Shown one piece after another: positions 6,083 to 6,354 of a stretch of DNA of 6,354 nucleotides. Source of the DNA: Gammaproteobacteria bacterium (GTDB taxonomy: Bacteria; Pseudomonadota; Gammaproteobacteria; Woeseiales; Woeseiaceae); assembly GCA_002717685.1 (NCBI GenBank), contig PBBK01000006.1, forward strand, positions 30,206 through 36,559. Reading direction: 5' to 3'. The position numbers and the translations under genes were made by a program. The notes beneath the pieces were generated by a model, which searched no databases, was not told the origin of the DNA, and saw only the letters and a list, made by a program, of their open reading frames with translations. Every line of letters begins with the position of its first letter. The first letter of the stretch is position 1.

Positions 6083-6354
6083 ATGGAATGGCTTGCCCTT
6101 TTATTATTTCTTTTTACAGTAATTTTTCTACTCATCGGTTTTCCCGTTGCATTTTCACTAGGAGGGGCGGCGTTAATATTTGCCATTTTTGGGATCATAG
6201 GAGGTACGTTTGATGCTGCCTTTCTTTCGAGTATGCCAAATAGAATCTACGGCATTATGACGAATGAAACTTTACTTGCCATACCTCTTTTTGTATTTAT
6301 GGGTATTACGCTCGAACGAGCCGGTATAGCCGAAGAATTATTAGATACACTTGG
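6083..6354 (+). CDS. dctM: TRAP transporter large permease subunit (DctM-like), N-terminal part, 3' end outside window
   Basis: The first 90 codons of the large, ion-coupled membrane subunit of the same TRAP transporter. The translation begins MEWLALLLF, with a first helix of about residues 1-19. It continues with GFPVAFSLGGAALIFAIFG (19-37), then the segment MPNRIYGIMTNETLLAIPLF (54-73), and FMGITLERAGIAEELLDTLG to the edge. GFPVAFSLGG and the NETLLAIPLFVFMG stretch are strong DctM-family signatures, and the IYGIMTNETLLAIPLF form fits the FcbT3/TakM-like group that pairs with this type of small subunit. Full proteins of this group are about 430-450 residues, so roughly one fifth is visible. 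The reading frame stays open to the right edge. It starts 2 nt after the dctQ-like stop, indicating coupling. The periplasmic substrate-binding protein gene is not between trkH and this pair, so it must lie downstream or elsewhere. Confidence 0.93.
   Translation, partial: MEWLALLLFLFTVIFLLIGFPVAFSLGGAALIFAIFGIIGGTFDAAFLSSMPNRIYGIMTNETLLAIPLFVFMGITLERAGIAEELLDTL

Overview
The window is about 6.35 kb of compact, AT-rich bacterial chromosome. All recognisable genes lie on the + strand, and intergenic gaps run from 2 to 71 nt. Six genes are supported. In order they are: the 3' end of a heme O synthase (cyoE/ctaB), a complete DNA helicase II (uvrD), the Trk potassium-uptake pair trkA and trkH, and the small and large membrane subunits of a TRAP transporter (dctQ-like, complete; dctM-like, cut by the right edge). 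No RNA gene, mobile element, CRISPR array or credible minus-strand gene was seen, and no stretch over 300 bases lacks a gene.

The most likely source is a low-GC gammaproteobacterium. The UvrD helicase has the length and motif numbering of the E. coli protein as recalled (Walker A K35, DEFQD 220-224, GDDDQSIY 247-254). TrkA is the long double-RCK form used with TrkH. TrkH has 483 residues, as I recall for the E. coli protein, with the four filter glycines in the expected places. TRAP transporters are common in marine and halophilic proteobacteria, so a marine or other sodium-rich habitat is plausible but inferred. A genus cannot be named from these data.

Region by region: 1-341 is the tail of the heme farnesyltransferase, implying that terminal oxidase genes may lie to the left. 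Positions 342-396 hold a weak hairpin plus T-run and a tandem A-rich repeat that runs into the uvrD start. uvrD fills 397-2568. The 71-nt gap to trkA carries two short AT-rich inverted repeats. trkA (2640-4025) and trkH (4067-5518) form an apparent operon, with a good ribosome binding site before trkH. After a 46-nt gap with no clear terminator comes the TRAP pair (5565-6080 and 6083 onward), which looks translationally coupled.

Functionally the window groups respiratory heme maturation, DNA repair, K+ uptake and Na+-driven solute uptake. Only the Trk pair and the TRAP pair are clear functional partners. The Trk-TRAP adjacency might reflect shared ion or osmotic physiology, but that is speculation. 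I found no convincing previously undescribed system. The observations below are mostly about regulation and gene context.
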